The notes below the pieces were generated by a model, which saw only the letters and a program-made list of their open reading frames with translations, ran no database searches and was not told the DNA's origin. A DNA stretch of 64,000 nucleotides, from the NCBI RefSeq assembly GCF_017349075.1, contig NZ_JAFMOF010000003.1, forward strand, positions 1,116,001-1,180,000. The letters run 5' to 3'. Positions within the stretch are counted from its first letter, which is position 1. Every line of letters begins with the position of its first letter. The position numbers were made by a program, and so were the translations under genes. Shown one piece after another: positions 24,723 through 32,602 of this stretch. Source of the stretch: Streptomyces triculaminicus (GTDB lineage: Bacteria > Actinomycetota > Actinomycetes > Streptomycetales > Streptomycetaceae).

Positions 24723-25127
24723 GTGAGGGCCGTGGCGGAGGTGCGGGCGGAGCTGCGCGCGCTGCTGGCCGATTGGGGCGGGCCCGGGCGGGCGGAGACC
24801 GCGGAGTTGCTGACGAGCGAGCTGGTCACCAACGCGCTGGTGCACACCGACGGCGGTGCCGTGGTCTCGGCCCGGTTCGACGGCGGTCCGGCGGCCCTGG
24901 CCACGGGGCGGCTGAGGGTGGAGGTGCGGGACTTCCTCGCCCGGCACCCGCGTGCGCCCACGCCGGGGGCCCGGGCCGACAACGGCACCGGGCCCTCGGC
25001 CTGCCAGGAGGCCGCCACCTCCGGACGCGGCCTGTCACTCGTCCACGCCCTCGCCGACGGGTGGGGCGTCCGGGCCCACGGCGTGGGCAAGGCCGTCTGG
25101 TTCGAGCTGGACGCCCAGGAGCCCTGA
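24723..25127 (+). CDS. GHKL ATP-binding protein (RsbW-like anti-sigma type)
   Basis: A 134-residue HATPase_c domain protein with the N-box LLTSELVTNALVHT, a shortened G1 region (VEVRDFLARHP) and the glycine-rich GRGLSLVHALADGWGV. Streptomyces encodes dozens of these small serine kinase/anti-sigma regulators; partners are usually unknown. The GTG at 24723 is the first recognised start, but in-frame upstream codons (LWERRLRRKDV) look coding, so the true N-terminus may be longer. It is followed by a terminator overlapping the stop. Confidence 0.8.
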   Translation: MRAVAEVRAELRALLADWGGPGRAETAELLTSELVTNALVHTDGGAVVSARFDGGPAALATGRLRVEVRDFLARHPRAPTPGARADNGTGPSACQEAATSGRGLSLVHALADGWGVRAHGVGKAVWFELDAQEP

Positions 25128-25153
25128 GCCGGCGTCGCGCGACGGCTCAGGGC
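25121..25153. terminator. Terminator between the GHKL gene and the DUF2637 gene
   Basis: An 11-bp stem (GCCCTGAGCCG with CGGCTCAGGGC) that includes the TGA stop of the ATPase gene; the genes are convergent. Confidence 0.75.
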
Positions 25154-25162
25154 GGGCGAGCG

Positions 25163-26209
25163 TCAGCCGAACTGGCGCTCGATCTGGGCGAGTTTGGCCT
25201 CCAGCGAGTCGAGCCGCGGAATGGCCTGGGTGTCGTCCTCGGCGGTGAGGTCGATGGGGTCGGACCTGCCCACCGCCTGGAGCTGCCGGGAACGTACCGG
25301 AAGCTGCCCCTCGACTATGGAAGGCTCCGGCCCGGCCTGTGACCCGATCTGGGCGGCCGCGGGCACCGCGGGGCCGGTCACCTCGACCTGCCGGCCCCCG
25401 CGAGGGCGCCCCCACACGCGGTGCTGACGGTTGTACGCCTTGATGCGGGCCCGCTCGAGCTTGCCCGCCTCCCGGCGGCGCTCCCGGTGCTGGGCGCGCT
25501 GGCGCTTGTCCTCGCGGACCTCCTCGACGGCCTCGTCCAGCGACCGTACGCCCTCCAGGAGCATCAGCGACCAGGCGCCGAAGGTCTCGCGCGGCGCCCG
25601 CAGCCATCGCACTATCCGGATCTGCGGCAGCGGGCGGGGCACCAGGCCCTGCTCGCGCAGCGCCGCCCGGCGGGTCTGCTTCAGCGCCCGGTCGAAGAGC
25701 ACGGCCGCCGACAGCGACATGCCGGCGAAGAACTGCGGAGCCCCCGCGTGGTCCAGACCCCGGGGCGCGTGCACCCAGTTGAACCAGGCCGCGGCGCCCG
25801 CGAACGTCCACACCAGCATGCGGGAGCCGAGCGCCGCGTCACCGTGGCTCGCCTCGCGCACGGCCAGGACCGAGCAGAACATCGCGGCCCCGTCGAGGCC
25901 GAACGGCACGAGGTACTCCCAGCCGTCGGTCAGCCCCAGGTTCTGCTGACCGAAGCCGACCAGCCCATGGAAGGAGAGGGCCGCGGCGACGGCGGCGCAG
26001 CAGAAGAGAAGTACGTACGAGGCGCTGCCGTAGATGGCTTCCTTGCGGCGTCTGCGCTCCTCATTGCGCTCCCAGGAGTCCGCGCCGGCCGCCGTGTCCT
26101 CGGGGCCGGTCCGCCGGCCGCGCGCGTGCACCGTCACCGCCACCACTGCCCCGATGAGCGCCACGGCACTGGGGAGCACCCAATTCAGCGGTATGTCGGT
26201 CACTCTCAT
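25163..26209 (-). CDS. DUF2637 membrane protein
   Basis: A 348-residue protein. An N-terminal membrane helix (LPSAVALIGAVVAVTVH) is followed by a basic loop, three further hydrophobic segments (YVLLFCCAAVAAALSFH, LVPFGLDGAAMFCSVLAV, MLVWTFAGAAAWFNWV), then a highly charged helical region and a Pro-rich tail. DUF2637 proteins are Streptomyces-wide; plasmid versions relate to the SpdB transfer family, but the chromosomal role is not known. The ATG at 26207-26209 (MRVTDIPLNW) is chosen over an upstream start because the family begins there. Confidence 0.85.
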   Translation of the reverse strand: MRVTDIPLNWVLPSAVALIGAVVAVTVHARGRRTGPEDTAAGADSWERNEERRRRKEAIYGSASYVLLFCCAAVAAALSFHGLVGFGQQNLGLTDGWEYLVPFGLDGAAMFCSVLAVREASHGDAALGSRMLVWTFAGAAAWFNWVHAPRGLDHAGAPQFFAGMSLSAAVLFDRALKQTRRAALREQGLVPRPLPQIRIVRWLRAPRETFGAWSLMLLEGVRSLDEAVEEVREDKRQRAQHRERRREAGKLERARIKAYNRQHRVWGRPRGGRQVEVTGPAVPAAAQIGSQAGPEPSIVEGQLPVRSRQLQAVGRSDPIDLTAEDDTQAIPRLDSLEAKLAQIERQFG

Positions 26210-26405
26210 CTTGCGTCCCTTGCATGCAGTACGGGGTTTCGCGCGCCATCCTGACGGAACCCGTCCGCATGCCAAGGGGTTTCACGGCAACTCGCCGCGA
26301 ATGGACGGCAAGGATATACGGAGAGCTACGAATAAATTCGAACGCCCTTCAAAGGGAAGGGAATTGAGTTCTATTCAATCCACTGGATGGAGTGGCGTGA
26401 ACGCT

Positions 26406-27242
26406 TCAGCAGGCTGACAGCCGCGCGACGCGGTCGGCATCGGCGGTGCGCGGGCAGGTGATGCAGGCGTCCTCGGGCCGCAGTGTGTAGAAGAAGCAGC
26501 AGCTGGCGCGGTCGCGGGTGGGGAACGTCCGCCCGCCGGGCCCGGTCAGCTCGCGGAAGGCCGCGCCCCCGACGTACGGGGCCGTGGCCCCCGGCAGCAG
26601 CAGCTCCAGCTCCCGCCGGGCCCGCTCCTCCTCGCCGAGCAGCCGCCCCAGGTGCCACAGCCCCTCGGCGGTCTCGTCGGTCGCCATGCCCCACAGCGCC
26701 CGGGGGCCGCGCCGCATGCGCGGCCCGAAGGCCTCCAGCACCGGGGAGAGGTGTGCGGCCACCGCCGTCCGCAGCTCCCGGCGCAGCGCCTCCTCGTCCG
26801 GCACGGTCGTGGCCCGGGGGTGCGCGGCGGCCGGGTCGCCGGGCAGGCAGCTGAACTCCCCGGCGTCCGCCGTGATCCGGCCGTCGGCCCGGTGCAGGGA
26901 GACGGCCCGTCCCGGCAGCCGGGGCACTCGGCGGTCGAGGAACCAGGGGAGGGTGAACAGGAGACAGACGTGCCAGGCGTAGCGGTGCAGCCCGAAGCTC
27001 GCCACCACGTCCGGGCGGGCCCGCAGGCCGTAGTCGCGCAGCACCTGCGCCTCGTCCCAGGCGAGGTAGGCGTCCAGCTCGCCGCCGCCCGCCGCGAGGC
27101 CCGTCGCCGTGACCCAGCCGTCGCCGTGGCCCGGGGGGCCGGTCACGACGGTCACCGCCGGGAGGAGCTCCGTCATCCGGGCGTAGGCGCCCGCGATGGG
27201 AGAGATGGGAGAGCCGGGAGGGACGGGAGAGGCAGCAGGCAT
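26406..27242 (-). CDS. FhuF-like (2Fe-2S) siderophore-iron reductase
   Basis: A 278-residue protein ending in the FhuF cluster motif CC-x10-C-x2-C (CCFFYTLRPEDACITC), which binds an unusual [2Fe-2S] cluster. Family members reduce ferric siderophores in the cytoplasm to release iron. The ATG at 27240-27242 (MPAASPVPPG) is chosen. A close match to the iron-repressor box lies 31 bp upstream, which supports iron-regulated expression and the functional call. No siderophore genes are adjacent. Confidence 0.85.
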   Translation of the reverse strand: MPAASPVPPGSPISPIAGAYARMTELLPAVTVVTGPPGHGDGWVTATGLAAGGGELDAYLAWDEAQVLRDYGLRARPDVVASFGLHRYAWHVCLLFTLPWFLDRRVPRLPGRAVSLHRADGRITADAGEFSCLPGDPAAAHPRATTVPDEEALRRELRTAVAAHLSPVLEAFGPRMRRGPRALWGMATDETAEGLWHLGRLLGEEERARRELELLLPGATAPYVGGAAFRELTGPGGRTFPTRDRASCCFFYTLRPEDACITCPRTADADRVARLSAC

Positions 27243-27271
27243 GGAAGGGACCACCGAATCCCGATCGTTGG

Positions 27272-27290
27272 CAGGTAAGCCTAACCTTAC
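27272..27290. promoter_or_regulatory. DmdR/IdeR-type iron box
   Basis: On the minus strand the stretch reads TAAGGTTAGGCTTACCT, close to the actinobacterial iron box TTAGGTTAGGCTAACCTAA. It precedes the FhuF-like gene; repression by iron-loaded DmdR/IdeR is expected. It could also affect the divergent GntR gene. Confidence 0.8.
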
Positions 27291-27360
27291 CCGGGCGGAC
27301 CGGGGTTTGAACTGCCGCACAAGCCGCCTATCGTTCCCCCAGAGACCAGGAGGAACCCCA

Positions 27361-28083
27361 ATGGAGCAGGGCAGACCCCACACCGCGGTGCCGCGGCCCG
27401 CCGCCGGTGTGCCGCGGCAGGCCACGCCGGGCGCGCGGGGGGAGCACACGCACGACGAGAGCCAGTTCATCCGCCGGGCGCCGCAGCGGTACTCCGTGCG
27501 CGGCCAGGTGCTCGACGCCCTCCGCAAGGCCCTCGTCAGCGGCGAGCTCGTGCCGGGCGAGGTCTACTCCGGCCCCGTGCTGGGGGAGCGCTTCGGGGTG
27601 TCCGCGACGCCCGTGCGCGAGGCCATGCAGCAGCTGGCGCTCGAGGGCGCCGTCGAGGTCGTCCCCAACCGCGGCTTCCGCGTCGCCAGCCGCACCCCGC
27701 GCGACCTCGCCGAGCTGGCCGAGGTCCGGGCCCTGCTCGAGGTGCCCGCCCTGCTGCGGCTGGCCCGCACGGTGCCCGCCCGGCGGTGGCAGGAGCTGCG
27801 GCCGCTCGCCGTGACGACGGCGGCCGTCGCCGCCGCCGGCGACCGGGCGGCGTACGCGGAGGCGGACCGGGCCTTCCACGGGGCGCTGCTGGAGCTGTCG
27901 GGAAACCGCCAGCTCGCGATCGTCGCCGGCGAGCTGCACCGCCGGGCGCAGTGGTCGGGCGCGGCCGACCCGGTGACCGACGCCGCCGAGCACCTCACCC
28001 TGCTGGACGCCCTCGCGGCGGGCGACCTCGCGGCCGTCGAGGCGGTGGCCACGCGCCACTGCGGCCCGGCCCCGGGCGCGTAG
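27361..28083 (+). CDS. GntR/FadR-family regulator with MITE at its 3' end
   Basis: A 240-residue regulator: a disordered 40-residue N-terminus, a winged helix (RGQVLDALRKALVSGELVPG ... VSATPVREAMQQLALEGAV) and an FCD ligand domain with EADRAFHGALLELSGN and a C-terminal ATRHCG. The two last bases of its TAG stop belong to an inverted-repeat element, so the natural C-terminus may have been lost or altered. It is related to the GntR at 58394. The ATG follows CAGGAGG. Ligand and targets are unknown. Confidence 0.82.
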   Translation: MEQGRPHTAVPRPAAGVPRQATPGARGEHTHDESQFIRRAPQRYSVRGQVLDALRKALVSGELVPGEVYSGPVLGERFGVSATPVREAMQQLALEGAVEVVPNRGFRVASRTPRDLAELAEVRALLEVPALLRLARTVPARRWQELRPLAVTTAAVAAAGDRAAYAEADRAFHGALLELSGNRQLAIVAGELHRRAQWSGAADPVTDAAEHLTLLDALAAGDLAAVEAVATRHCGPAPGA

Positions 28084-28246
28084 GGCCTGTCCGGCGGATC
28101 TTCGCGGGCTCCCGACGCCTGGCACGCGCGCTCGCCGCGTTGTCGGGATCGCCCGAGTACGCCCAGTACGAGGACGACCCTCCGCCTTGCGATCGCACGC
28201 GCCAGACGCCGCTCGCCGATCCACGAAGATCCACCGGACAGGCCCT
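28082..28246. mobile_element. MITE-like element with 23-bp inverted repeats
   Basis: The left end (28082-28104, AGGGCCTGTCCGGCGGATC...) and right end (28224-28246, ...GATCCACCGGACAGGCCCT) are inverted repeats matching at 22 of 23 positions. The 165-bp body has no gene, and its interior (for example GTTGTCGGGATCGCCC) resembles an element I recall as repeated in many Streptomyces genomes. No clear target duplication is visible. It supplies the stop codon of the GntR gene. Confidence 0.7.
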
Positions 28247-28262
28247 GGCCTCCCGTCCCGTC

Positions 28263-29060
28263 CTACGAGGCCGGCGCCGGCCGGCCCAGCCGGTCCGCCA
28301 GCCAGGCCGGGACGCCGCCGAGCAGCCGGACCAGCCGGCCGGCCTCCGCGCGCAGCCGTGCCGCCTCCGCCTGGTCCGGCAGCACCGCGGCCAGGGAGGC
28401 CAGCGCCGGGGCGATACCCACCAGGTAGCCCAGCTCCTCCCGGATGCGCAGCGACTCGGCGAAGCCGTGCCGGGCGTCCGGCAGCCGGCCGTCGTGCTCG
28501 GCCATGGCCGCCACGTGCCGCCAGGTGGACGACAGCAGCAGCCGGTGGCCGTGCCTGGTCGCGCCCGTGTGGGCGCGCTGGAAGGCGGCGGTGGCGTCGG
28601 AGGGGTTGTCGGACAGGTGCTGGGCGATCAGGCCGCGCCGGAAGTCCAGCAGCGGTCGGGTCGGGGACTGCGGCGCCAGCAGCGCGGCCGCCCGCCCCAG
28701 CGCCGCCCGGGCCTCGTCGGCACGGTCGCGTACGCCCAGAAGAGTGGCGGCGTACGCGAGGTGGCCGCGCTCGCAGGCCGCCGCCCCGCGCTCCTCGTCA
28801 TCGATGGCCAGGGCCTCCGCCGAGCGCAGCGAGTCCTCCGCCGCCTCCCAGCCCTCGCCGGTGAACACGCACCGCTCGACCAGCACCGCCGTGCGCCGCA
28901 GCGCCACCCCCGCCTCGGCGGCGGCCCGCGGGGCGAGCAGCGCGGCGGCGTCCTCCCAGCAGGCCCTCGAGCGCAGCCGCCAGACCGCGCGTTCGAGGGG
29001 GTCGCCCCCCTCGATATGTGGCTCCGACAACCCAGAATTCCGCATGGCGGTGTCCGCCAC
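28263..29060 (-). CDS. TPR-repeat protein
   Basis: A 265-residue, Ala/Leu/Arg-rich, all-helical protein with degenerate tetratricopeptide repeats (for example AACERGHLAYAATLLGVRDRADEARAALGRA and WRHVAAMAEHDGRLPDARHGFAESLRIREELG). The GTG at 29058-29060 is preceded by GGGGAGGG, which decides the start. No DNA-binding or enzymatic domain is seen. Similar stand-alone TPR proteins resemble the C-terminal part of AfsR/SARP regulators. Role unknown. Confidence 0.75.
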   Translation of the reverse strand: MADTAMRNSGLSEPHIEGGDPLERAVWRLRSRACWEDAAALLAPRAAAEAGVALRRTAVLVERCVFTGEGWEAAEDSLRSAEALAIDDEERGAAACERGHLAYAATLLGVRDRADEARAALGRAAALLAPQSPTRPLLDFRRGLIAQHLSDNPSDATAAFQRAHTGATRHGHRLLLSSTWRHVAAMAEHDGRLPDARHGFAESLRIREELGYLVGIAPALASLAAVLPDQAEAARLRAEAGRLVRLLGGVPAWLADRLGRPAPAS

Positions 29061-29288
29061 AGTGCCCTCCCCAAGCGCGCCGTCGAGCTGGAAGCCTGCT
29101 CCGATCTCAGCACGAGGACCCGGGCGCGGCCAAGGGTCAGGTGTGAACCGGTTCACAAACTCGGCACCGGGTGCGCGGCCCGCGACTCCCCCCGCGAAGA
29201 TTACCGAAGAACTCCCGCTCCCTGAGCGGTAGTCCGCTCAGGTGATGAAGGGAAGGGCCCTCGGTCGCGAGGGGCGCGCCGGCGGCCG

Positions 29289-30968
29289 TCAGCTCATCCG
29301 CAGGGCCAGGAAGAAGTCGAGCTTGTCCTCCAAGCGCGACAGGTCGCGGCCCGTCAGCTGCTCGATGCGCCCCACCCGGTACCGCAGCGTGTTGACGTGC
29401 AGGTGCAGCCGCGTGGCGCAGCGCGTCCAGGAGCCGTCGCAGTCCAGGAACGCCTCCAGCGTGGGGATGAGCTCGGCGCGGTGGCGGCGGTCGTAGTCGC
29501 GCAGCGGGTCCAGCAGCCGGGCGGTGAAGGCGCGGCGGACGTCGTCGGGGACGAAGGGCAGCAGCAGGACGTGCGAGGCCAGCTCCTGGTGGCCGGCGGC
29601 GCACACCCGGCCCGGGCGGGCGGCGGCGACGCGGCGGGCGTGCCGGGCCTCCTCCAGGGCGCCGCGCAGGCCCTCCGCCGAGTGGACCGAGGCGCTGACG
29701 CCGAAGGTCAGCCGGCCGTCGTCGGCCAGGCCCGCGGTGAGCGGCTCGCGCACGGACGCCAGCAGGGCGTCGGCGTGCAGGCCGGCCGGCACGGACTCCT
29801 CGGTCCCGGTCAGCTCGGCCGGCAGCGGCACCAGGGCGACGGCCTCGTCGCCGGTATGGGCGACGGCGATGCGGTCGGAGGGCTCCGGGCCGGAGGCCCG
29901 CGGGTCGACCAGCACCTCCTCCAGCAGCGCCTGGGCCACCGGGCCGCCGGCGATGTCGCCGTCCTCCCACTCCACGCGGGCCACGACGACCTGCCAGTGC
30001 GGGGCCGTGCCCAGGCCCGGCAGCAGCACGGGGGCGGCCACCCGCAGCCGCGCCGCGATCTCGGCGGGCGCGGCGCCCGCCTGGACCAGCTCCAGGACCT
30101 CCTGGGCCAGCCGGCGGCGCACCGTACGGGCGGCGTCGCGCCGGTCGCGCTCGACGGCGATCAGCTGGGTGACGCCGTGCAGCAGGTCGAGGCGCTCCTC
30201 CGGCCAGTCGCCGGCGTCCGCCTCGACGGCCAGCAGCCAGTCGGAGAGCACCGTCTCGCGCACGTCCCGCGCGGAGGAGGCGCGGCCGCTGCTGCGAACG
30301 GGGAAGAGGGAGTACGTGCTGCCCGCCAGGCTCACCCGGTGCGGGCCGCGCCGGCCGCCGCGGGAGGCGGCCAGGTGCTCGCCGGCGAGGGCTGCGCCGA
30401 CGGCGGCGGGCAGGTCGGGGCCCGCACCGGCCAGGGAGGAGCCGGCGATCTGCCGGCCGGTGGGGGAGAGCACCCAGGCCCGCAGGTCCAGGTCGGAGCC
30501 CAGCAGGTCCAGGACGACCTCGGGTCCGCCGCCCGCCGGGCCGCCCGTCATCAGCCGGCGGTGCCGGTCGACCACGGCCGCCAGGTCCCCGGCGCGCTCG
30601 CTGGAGACCTGCCGTACGACGTGCTCGGTGATGGAGGCGAAGGAGACCGTCTCGTGCACCGAGAACAGCGGCAGCCGGTGCCGGGCGCAGGCCTCGATCA
30701 GGTCGTCGGGGGTGGAGGCGATCTCCGCCTCGCCCGCGGCCAGCCCGGCCACTCCGGCGGACGTGAGGATGCGCACGAACCGCTCGGAGTCGGCCGGCTC
30801 CCGCCGCCAGGCGAGGCCGGTCAGGACCAGCTCCCCGCCGGAGAGGTAGCGGCTGGGGTCGCGCAGGTCGGTGGTCATCACGCCGCGCACCGTACGGTCC
30901 AGCTCGTCCTCGCCGCCGAGCAGCCGCAGGCCCAGCGCATCGGTCTCCAGCAGTGCGCGCAGCCGCAT
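29289..30968 (-). CDS. pucR: PucR-family purine catabolism regulator
   Basis: A 559-residue protein with the family order: an N-terminal PucR domain (MRLRALLETDALGLRLLGG ... LIEACARHRLPLFSVHE), a central GGDEF-like region, and a C-terminal PucR-type helix-turn-helix (FLDCDGSWTRCATRLHLHVNTLRYRVGRIE). It is divergent from a xanthine dehydrogenase operon, so it most likely regulates purine breakdown in response to a pathway intermediate, probably by binding the shared 267-bp promoter region. Confidence 0.88.
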   Translation of the reverse strand: MRLRALLETDALGLRLLGGEDELDRTVRGVMTTDLRDPSRYLSGGELVLTGLAWRREPADSERFVRILTSAGVAGLAAGEAEIASTPDDLIEACARHRLPLFSVHETVSFASITEHVVRQVSSERAGDLAAVVDRHRRLMTGGPAGGGPEVVLDLLGSDLDLRAWVLSPTGRQIAGSSLAGAGPDLPAAVGAALAGEHLAASRGGRRGPHRVSLAGSTYSLFPVRSSGRASSARDVRETVLSDWLLAVEADAGDWPEERLDLLHGVTQLIAVERDRRDAARTVRRRLAQEVLELVQAGAAPAEIAARLRVAAPVLLPGLGTAPHWQVVVARVEWEDGDIAGGPVAQALLEEVLVDPRASGPEPSDRIAVAHTGDEAVALVPLPAELTGTEESVPAGLHADALLASVREPLTAGLADDGRLTFGVSASVHSAEGLRGALEEARHARRVAAARPGRVCAAGHQELASHVLLLPFVPDDVRRAFTARLLDPLRDYDRRHRAELIPTLEAFLDCDGSWTRCATRLHLHVNTLRYRVGRIEQLTGRDLSRLEDKLDFFLALRMS

Positions 30969-31026
30969 CGTGGGTCGCCGCCGATCTGTCTTCTTGTCAC
31001 CAGTGGAATGCAGTGAGGTTTCTGAA

Positions 31027-31058
31027 CCCCGTCTTTCGTTCGAATCTACAAGACGGGG
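31027..31058. promoter_or_regulatory. Dyad in the pucR-xdh promoter region
   Basis: CCCCGTCTT and AAGACGGGG form perfect 9-bp arms around a 14-bp spacer containing TTCGTTCGAA, roughly 60 bp from the pucR start. It could be a PucR operator or a transcript hairpin. No certain promoter could be assigned in the 267-bp region. Confidence 0.4.
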
Positions 31059-31235
31059 GCCCTGGCCAGCCAACCGCTTCATGTTTTCGGTGACTGCACC
31101 GGTCGGGTGAGGCATCGCTGTACTGGCCGTGTGCCGCGCCGACAACGCCCCCGGACGCTCCCGGACGCCTCCGGGCCCCTTCGAGAACAGCCACGAGCGA
31201 GACCGCCCGCAGCCCCCCTCGAGAAGAGAACGCCC

Positions 31236-32126
31236 ATGGACTTCCTGCGCCCCGCCGACTGGGAGGAGGCGCTGGCCGCCAAGGCCGCGCACCCCACGGC
31301 AGTGCCCATCGCGGGCGGCACGGACGTGATGGTCGAGATCAACTTCGACCACCGCCGGCCGGAGTACCTGCTCGACCTGAACCGCGTCGGCGAACTGTAC
31401 GAGTGGCAGACCGACGGCCCCGACGTCCGCCTCGGCGCCGCCGTCCCCTACACCCGCGTCATGGAGCACCTGCGGGCCGAGCTGCCCGGCCTCGCGCTCG
31501 CCGCCCACACCGTCGGCTCCCCGCAGATCCGCAACCGCGGCAGCGTCGGCGGCAACCTCGGCGCCGCCTCCCCGGCCGGCGACAGCCACCCCGCGCTGCT
31601 GGCCGCCGGCGCCGACGTCGAGGTCCAGTCCGTGCGCGGCACCCGGCTGATCCCCGTCGAGGAGTTCTACACCGGGGTCAAGCGCAACGCCCTCGCGCCG
31701 GACGAGCTGATCAGGGCCGTACGCATCCGCAGGGCCACCGGCCCGCAGCAGTTCTCCAAGGTCGGCACCCGCAACGCCATGGTCATCGCCGTGTGCGCCT
31801 TCGGCGTCGCCCTGCACCCGCACGGCCGCACGATACGCACCGGCATCGGCTCGGCGGCGCCCACGCCCGTACGGGCCCGCGTCGCCGAGGAGTTCCTGGC
31901 CGCGGCCCTGGAGGAGGGCGGGCTGTGGGAGTCGGGGGGAGCCGTACCGCCGTCGGTGGCGGCCCACTTCGCCGAGCTCGCCGCCGGCGCCTGCAACCCC
32001 ATCGACGACGTGCGCGGCAGCGCCGCCTACCGCAGGCGCGCCGTCGCCGTCATGGCCCGCCGCACGCTGGGCTGGGTCTGGGACGAGTACCGCCACAGCC
32101 AGGGAAGGGGAGCCCGGTGCGCGTGA
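31236..32126 (+). CDS. Xanthine dehydrogenase, FAD-binding subunit
   Basis: A 296-residue CO-dehydrogenase-type flavoprotein subunit. FAD contacts are PIAGGTDVMVEI (about 28-39) and the second motif TVGSPQIRNRGSVGGNLG (about 89-106). It starts the operon FAD / 2Fe-2S / molybdopterin subunit. With the NCS2 permease, XdhC and PucR beside it, oxidation of hypoxanthine and xanthine to urate is the likely role. Confidence 0.9.
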   Translation: MDFLRPADWEEALAAKAAHPTAVPIAGGTDVMVEINFDHRRPEYLLDLNRVGELYEWQTDGPDVRLGAAVPYTRVMEHLRAELPGLALAAHTVGSPQIRNRGSVGGNLGAASPAGDSHPALLAAGADVEVQSVRGTRLIPVEEFYTGVKRNALAPDELIRAVRIRRATGPQQFSKVGTRNAMVIAVCAFGVALHPHGRTIRTGIGSAAPTPVRARVAEEFLAAALEEGGLWESGGAVPPSVAAHFAELAAGACNPIDDVRGSAAYRRRAVAVMARRTLGWVWDEYRHSQGRGARCA

Positions 32127-32599
32127 CCTTCACCGTCAACGGCCGCGAACAGGAGGCCGACGACGTCTGGGAGGGCGAGAGCCTGCTGTACGTGCTGCGC
32201 GAGCGGCTGGGCCTGCCCGGCTCCAAGAACGCCTGCGAGCAGGGCGAATGCGGCTCCTGTACGGTCCGCCTGGACGGCGTGCCGGTCTGCGCCTGTCTGG
32301 TGGCGGCGGGCCAGGCCGAGGGCCGCGAGGTCGTCACCGTCGAGGGCCTGGCGGGCCGCTCCGGGACGGCGGAACTCTCCGTCGTCCAGCAGGCGTTCGT
32401 CGACGCCGGCGCCGTCCAGTGCGGCTTCTGCACGCCCGGCCTGCTCGTCGCCGCCGACGACCTCCTCGAGCGCGTCCCCCAGCCCTCCGACGCCGACATC
32501 CGCGAGGCCCTCTCCGGCAACCTGTGCCGCTGCACCGGCTACGAGAAGATCCTCGACGCCGTGCGCCTGGCCGCCGCCCGCACCGGAGAGGGGGGCTGA
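32117..32599 (+). CDS. Xanthine dehydrogenase, (2Fe-2S) subunit
   Basis: A 160-residue protein with two clusters: a plant-ferredoxin-type motif CEQGECGSC...C and the helical-domain motif CGFCTPG...CRCTGY. The GTG at 32117 overlaps the end of the FAD gene by 10 bp. It passes electrons between the molybdopterin subunit and FAD. Confidence 0.93.
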   Translation: MRVTFTVNGREQEADDVWEGESLLYVLRERLGLPGSKNACEQGECGSCTVRLDGVPVCACLVAAGQAEGREVVTVEGLAGRSGTAELSVVQQAFVDAGAVQCGFCTPGLLVAADDLLERVPQPSDADIREALSGNLCRCTGYEKILDAVRLAAARTGEGG

Positions 32600-32602
32600 G
32601 GC

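Noticed and set aside
28082..28246. Small ORFs inside the inverted-repeat element
   Set aside because: They cover the element in several frames with no conserved protein features; the element is best read as non-coding.
29397..31016. Long plus-strand open frames opposite pucR
   Set aside because: Gly/Val/Arg/Gln-rich composition and wrong third-position GC; they are antisense shadows.
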